From contig OZ029928.1 in NCBI GenBank assembly GCA_964023275.1, forward strand, positions 14,072,302 to 14,136,301: a DNA stretch of 64,000 nucleotides. The letters are read 5' to 3'. Position numbers and translations under genes: made by a program. This document shows, one piece after another, positions 58,880-64,000 of this stretch. How positions within the stretch are numbered: the first letter of the stretch is position 1; each line of letters opens with the position of its first letter. The notes under the pieces were generated by a model that saw only the letters and a program-made list of their open reading frames with translations, had not been told where the DNA came from and searched no databases. This DNA is from Norana najaformis (taxonomy: Eukaryota > Annelida > Clitellata > Crassiclitellata > Hormogastridae).

Positions 58880-60317
58880 CCGGATTGTTCTGTCTTTCTG
58901 GCCGTCATTCGATAAATCGACGATCATCCTGCATGTCGTCTGAATTTGTTGCTGATCCTTGGATATCCTATACTCACCATTAGTGCTTAGTCAGTCAAAT
59001 ACACGAGGCATTTTTGCATATATCAGAAAGATGTAGTTGTTCCTGCATTACATCTGAAATATTTTTTCGACTAGAGCTATGTAACATTGTGGGTGTGAGC
59101 ATATCATTTTTAAAATGCTAAATTTGCCTTTATGTCCTCTTTTTGCATGCATGATGTCTGTTCATATGGAACATTAAAAGTGAATTTAATCCCATAACCT
59201 ATTACCCTGTTTTGAGCTTGTGTCATAAATCCTGACAACTGTTAAGAGAACATACGAGTCAAAGTTTGAGAAATTAAGCATTTCAACATAAATGTTTGAG
59301 AACAGTTGCTTCGTAGTCCGAGTCGAAGTAGATGTCGTTGTAAGCAAAGTTTGCTTTTTGCATGAACTGCCTGAAAAATCTGGAGATTCTGTTACGCAAA
59401 CTGATAGAGGAAAAATGAATGCTGGTTTGAGAAGTTGTAGGCATTTGTTAAGCAAGTTTTCCAGATTCTGGAAGTTCGTTTGTGCAGTTTCTCAAAGAAT
59501 TTGAAGAACCTGTAACTTATTACTATTCTAACATACAGTTGTTATTGTTTACATTGTATAAGATTAAGGGATACACTGCATTCTACTTGTGCATGGAATT
59601 CTGTAAGTTTTGTGATTACCGTTACTTTACTTTTCTGTGAAGCTGGCTTGGGTGTAAGGTGGGTTGACTAGCGATGCTATTGTGGAGGATTACAGTTATG
59701 TTGAGTTAGTGATTTTGAATGGCACTGATTTTGAAAATATCAATTTGAGAATGGCAGTGATAAATGGATAGCTGGTTTATCATCAGATTGGCAGAACAGA
59801 AGTTGGTAAATAAAGCACTGTGTATTGAATAGTGTAGGTAAGTTTAATGGCACATCAATTGTGTCTATGGGGTAAATGTATATATATGTACGCGGATATG
59901 GATGCCTTAAACACCTTTGTAGTAAGGTTATGTATTTATGCCTTGACTATTTATGAAGAAGCCTGTCCCAAGCGTTTCACGGCCAGTAATGTAATGTATA
60001 CGTGCATTCTTTCTATAGCAACCACATAACGTCAATCCAAATGTTATAAGGTTGGGAATAGGTCAAGTTTACACTTGGCATTTGACCTTTTCACCACTGC
60101 AAAGTGCAGCATTCATGGTCATCTAACCTAACAGATACAAAGTCAAATGAAACGATGTTTCGTAAAGGCAAGTCTGTTCAAAGAACTGGTACAAATACAG
60201 TCCTTCAAAATGAAAGGCAGAGGAATATGGAATCAGCCACTACAGCTGTATTTAGACATTTGAATTTATAGTCTACAACTTACATAAACAATGAGAACGT
60301 TCCATCTGAGTGTTATT
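58880..60317. other. Carrier 3'UTR and intergenic stretch
   Basis: Downstream of the carrier stop. Candidate polyadenylation signal AATAAA on the plus strand at 59809-59814. No exon or RNA gene seen; the small plus frames at 59292 and 59847 have no domain. Confidence 0.45.
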
Positions 60318-60323
60318 TTTATT
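60318..60323 (-). terminator. Candidate polyadenylation signal (AATAAA)
   Basis: AATAAA on the minus strand, about 450 bases downstream of the stop codon of the 60777-62769 gene. A transcript end here is an inference. Confidence 0.4.
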
Positions 60324-60776
60324 CGTATTGAAAGCTCGTGATATTGTACTTAGGATTTGCTGAAAAGAAACAATTCATGTACTAGATGACATGCAAAATG
60401 CAAATGTTTACTGCAATCAGAATATAAAAACTTGGCCTATTTCATAAAAAAATATGCAAACCAACAACACACGTAGGTGGGTGTCTTCCCTCTGCATGTG
60501 GCAAATCAGACAGGCTTTTAACTAAAGTTGCCAATTAGGCTGTGTTCATAATTAAGCAGTTCTAATTTGTCATCATGAACTAAAAAGAAACAAGAAAACC
60601 CAAAAGAAAATATTGTACGACTGGCGCTAAAAAATGGACCGCAGCATACCGATGTCTCGGTAGAGGCATTTCTCGTGCGGACGTTGAGCTACTGGTTTCA
60701 GCTAACAGTACAAGTCCGTCCGTTATCTTCGCCTGCTTCTTGTCGATCTGAACCACAGCCGCATGTGTCCCTGGTT

Positions 60777-62769
60777 TCACTTCCGGTCTTCGTCATTTTG
60801 AAGTCGGTAGCAATTGGCAACCTTGGCCGCGAAGTGCTTTCTACGATTCTCTGCTCGTTGCCTTCTAGCCAGGGCTGCGGCAGCGACGTTTCCTTGCCAC
60901 TCCTCGGAGACGTCATCCAGGCACAACCCCTGGAGGTCGACAAAGATAGGCGTCTGCTGGGCGATAGCTGGCGCCAGTGAAGAACCTAAAAGTTGCGCGT
61001 TGATCACGTGACTAGCTTACATTAATCAGCACTCTCACTGGTGTCTATTAATAATACTGGCTTGATACAGCTTCAGCTATTGGCATGTAGCCGACAGCGA
61101 ATCAGAGGAGACTTCCGGTAAGGGCAGAAAGCGTTTGTTTACATTGAAACTAGTGGTAAATTCGTCAACTTTACAGGTTTCTGTCAAGAAATCCATTACG
61201 TAACTGCAAAATGTAACGAAACTGATAGATTTCTATGTCACTAAAGTCACAATCCGTAAGCGAGCTTTAAATAATTCATTGGCTATTGCTGAGAATTTCG
61301 TGTTGAATGCGAACGGTGTGTAGGCGCAATGCCTATGTATACGACTCGACCTAGCGCCCCGCAATACGGCAGTTCACTGCCCAACACTTTATTCTTTATT
61401 ACACGTGTCATGTGTCGTTCCTGCAAAACCGAAGCCTACTTCAACTAAATAAATAGTATAATGTAAACCTAGCGCCAATGAGGCAAAGCCCCTAACAAAT
61501 AGGGGATCTGAGGAGCGTCTTAAACTTCCACAATGGGGTCCAGGTCTCCGCCCCGGAAGCAAACGCATTTTGCCATAAAAATAAAACAGGCCAGGAATCG
61601 ATTAGAGTGCTACATGAAATCGGTTTGGAAAATATTATAATTATGACAATCAAATCCGTCGACGGAGCAAAATTAAGTGACCAGTTAGAGGAGAGTACAC
61701 TTAGAAAATCCCCTCTGATCTACACGAATCCCAAGGTTCATGGTACTGACCTCAGGGGTCAGGACCTCTGATCCCCGGCCTATGAATGACAACTGCGATT
61801 TGAGCTTCTCTCCCTCCCCTCTCAGGGTTCCGCAAGCGCCTGAAGACTGTACTGTTTAATAGTGATTCTACCTGTTCCTGTCGGGAGCGGCTCTGCTGAG
61901 TTTATCCTCTAACAGGCGCTTTATAAATTTCAAATTACAATGATAATGCTGCTTCAAATGGAAACCTATTAAAACCTTTGCTTACCTGTTGAGTCAGAAG
62001 TCATAACAGACTTGCATTGAGAGAAATTGTGTTTTTGTCGTCTTGGTAACTCAGACTCCTCAGCCGTCAGACCTGTGTTCCTGCTTCGTCGGCTGCAGCT
62101 CACCTCTCTGCGACCCCACTCAGGTTCCTTCCTTTCAGCTTCTTCGGACTGTTCAGGTTCTACCGGCAGATTGTTTTTCTGCACGTCTTGTAGACGACTG
62201 GGTCTAATGCAGGCCTCTCGTTGACCTTTCGTTTCTAGGATGTCTTGACCCTTGCTTGCGTTGCCGCCGACTTTCACAAAGTATTCCTGACGCACTTCCT
62301 CACCTTTTTTCTTGAATAGTTCACAGGTAAATTCCTTCACTTGACCTTTAACCTCTTTTGCCCAACCTTTGGCCTCATTTCCCCGACCTTTGACTTTCTT
62401 CGGTCTATTTCTCGCCGTTTCATCCATCTCCACAGCCGACTTCTGGAATTTATTTGCTTCTTGCAGCGAATTGCTGCTGCCATAAGATGCTGACGACTCT
62501 CGGTCATACTCCGCATCCTTACAGCAGCAACCGTCGCCCCGACAGATGTGAACAGGGACCTCTAGAACTTCCTCCTCGTCCGTGGAAAAGAAGTCCTCCG
62601 TATAGAGGAGGTCCTGGTCACAGAAAGCGAAATCAGGAAGCGTTCTACGGTAGGTGTTTGCGGCGCCATCTAGTGTCTGCGGATGTCCATTCTTCGCCGT
62701 TTTCTCTCGGCCCCCGTAAAATCCGCAGATCAACAACTTGTGTATCGGTAAACAGCGCACACGAGACAT
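60777..62769 (-). CDS. Unrecognised two-exon gene, 330 residues
   Basis: Exon 1 is 62769-61986 (donor ACAGGTAAGC), exon 2 is 60985-60777 (acceptor AACTTTTAGG, stop TGA). They join in phase 1 for 993 nt. The protein is hydrophilic. An acidic patch (FFSTDEEEVLEVP) is followed by the cysteine cluster CRGDGCCCKD. Then come imperfect lysine-glycine repeats (KKVKGRGNEAKG, KEVKGQVKEF), a basic arginine-rich stretch and a C-terminal amphipathic segment (ARRQRAENRRKHFAAKV). No signal peptide or transmembrane helix is evident and I recognise no domain. The chosen frame of exon 2 is the one that continues exon 1; the overlapping frame at 60698-60943 does not. The start could lie further upstream, since the frame remains open for some codons before the ATG. 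Confidence 0.65.
61815..61945 (+). mobile_element. LINE 3' tail, FRKRLKT family
   Basis: The plus translation reads GFRKRLKTVLF, then SCRERL and a stop. The 3' end is CAGGCGCTTTATAAATTTC. In the intron of the 60777-62769 gene. Same family as 10275 and 39545. Confidence 0.75.
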
Positions 62770-64000
62770 GACCGAGTCAGCCGAATTATAGTTTATCCGA
62801 GTGATATATAGTCTATGCCGTTTCCTTTAAATAATCGCCTACTGTATTCTGGAATAGCCTTAAAGGCGAAATTTATATTGGCTGCACTATCCTAGGGCCA
62901 GGAATTGTGTACCTCAGTTGAACGACAGCTTATGGCATCAAAGGCTGTTGCCGTCGCCCTTCTCCTTTATCCAGGCTTGGGGCTGGCACTACCCCCAAAC
63001 AAGGCAGTGGCGGAGTTAATTATGTAGAACGTCCTACTTCAAGTACTTATTCAGAGAAGTTTAATTATTTTCAGACGTGTGCAGTAGGACTATATCTTTT
63101 ATATCTTTTACTTTCAATTTGGTCGTTGAATGTGATTGGACAAAATCTGCGGGCAGACAGACCTTCATAATTCTTTTGTTTTTAGGCTTATAATTAGTTG
63201 ATATTTCAGCTCATGACTTAGTCAACGCATTCAAACGACTGTTTGAACTCGAGGCCGCTCTCGTCGACTCCATCCGTTTAGCTGTTAAGCTGTGAGCTCC
63301 TGGTCTCAGCTCGAAGTAGGGGTAATACAATAATAATTTATGTAAATAAAACTGTAATCTTATTGGCCGGCCGGGGCGGGTATCTTCTTCTTGAAATAAT
63401 TACTTGATAACTGCGACGTATATTCTTAAAGAAACTGTAATAATAATAATAATTATTATTATTATTATAGTAAGTCGCCCTGACTACTGTAACTCATAGT
63501 AATAGTAATAATAATAATAGTAATAATAATTATAATTATTCTAAATAATAGAATTGTATAAAATTTATCTTACGTTATTGACTTGAATTACCTCCAACTT
63601 TTGTCATCAGCATGATCGACTTCTAAGACTTTAAAAATCAATATACAAGTGTCGGCAATTTAAGCTTATCCGCGTTAACTAATTCGTTAACTGTGGTGTG
63701 TTGTAGACGCTACGTGTAATTCAAGAGTTCTCTTTTGCGCTGAAATTATTAGTCATTAGGGTAAAAGCAAGGTCGATTTTAGCAAGTGTTTTTTGTTTTA
63801 CATGTGATTATTAGTTACTATACGCTATCTATGAATAAAAGTAGTACTTTCATCAACATTACTAAAAAAACTACTCACTCGCCCCCTAGCGATTAACTGA
63901 ACGCCTACGCTACACTGATTACGGCATCCAAGCGAGAAACACTGATAAAATGACTAAAGACTCGTTCTTATGGGGCTGCAACCACTTGTCATGGAAAAGG
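62770..64000. other. Intergenic stretch to window end
   Basis: AT-rich, with (TAA/TAT)n stretches at 63440-63540. No exon, RNA gene or SINE head recognised. It would hold the promoter of the minus-strand gene at 62769. Confidence 0.4.

Overview
This is nuclear DNA from a multicellular animal. Genes are split by introns of hundreds to thousands of bases with standard splice signals. Roughly half the window is interspersed or tandem repeat, and the recognisable proteins are animal families. The gene set (a ROR-type kringle receptor kinase, CYB5R4, ADPGK, TIGAR, an SLC25A39/40 carrier) and the abundance of tRNA-headed SINEs and worn LINE tails suggest an invertebrate bilaterian. I cannot narrow the phylum from the sequence alone. 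Nothing prokaryotic, viral or plasmid-like is visible.

Layout. 1-4.7 kb: repeats, one intact tRNA-Glu (minus) and a decayed LINE tail. 4.8-8.7 kb: a minus-strand gene for a protein with a von Willebrand factor A domain (three exons recovered, 5' end not found). 8.7-17.9 kb: gene-poor, with SINEs, microsatellites, 36-bp and about 96-bp tandem arrays, and twenty copies of a 44-bp unit. 17.9-27.8 kb: a complete 14-exon CYB5R4 gene (minus). 28.7-34.3 kb: a complete ADPGK coding region in 5 coding exons (plus), head-to-head with CYB5R4. 36.7-41.0 kb: the kringle, transmembrane and kinase part of a ROR-family receptor (minus) whose kinase has lost key catalytic residues. 42.6 kb: one unassigned transmembrane-encoding terminal exon. 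44.6-45.0 kb: LINE tail. 45.4-50.1 kb: a complete 6-exon TIGAR gene (minus) with a large central insertion. 51.1-52.9 kb: an unrecognised two-exon reading frame (plus). 53.0-58.9 kb: a complete 8-exon mitochondrial carrier of the SLC25A39/40 glutathione type (plus). 60.8-62.8 kb: an unrecognised two-exon gene (minus). The rest to 64 kb is intergenic.

Exon joins were worked out by hand from reading-frame continuity, splice dinucleotides and phase. In CYB5R4, ADPGK, TIGAR and the carrier every exon joins in phase and the total is a whole number of codons, which strongly supports these models.

Functionally the recognised enzymes cluster around sugar phosphorylation (ADPGK), fructose-2,6-bisphosphate removal (TIGAR), mitochondrial glutathione import (SLC25A39/40) and NADH-cytochrome b5 electron transfer (CYB5R4). 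This may be coincidence, since animal genes are not usually in operons. I found no convincing new multi-gene system. The most notable items are the degenerate ROR kinase, the expanded TIGAR with an internal 16-residue repeat, two GC-AG introns, two microexons, an inverted copy of a VWA exon, and repeat families sharing a common 3' tail.
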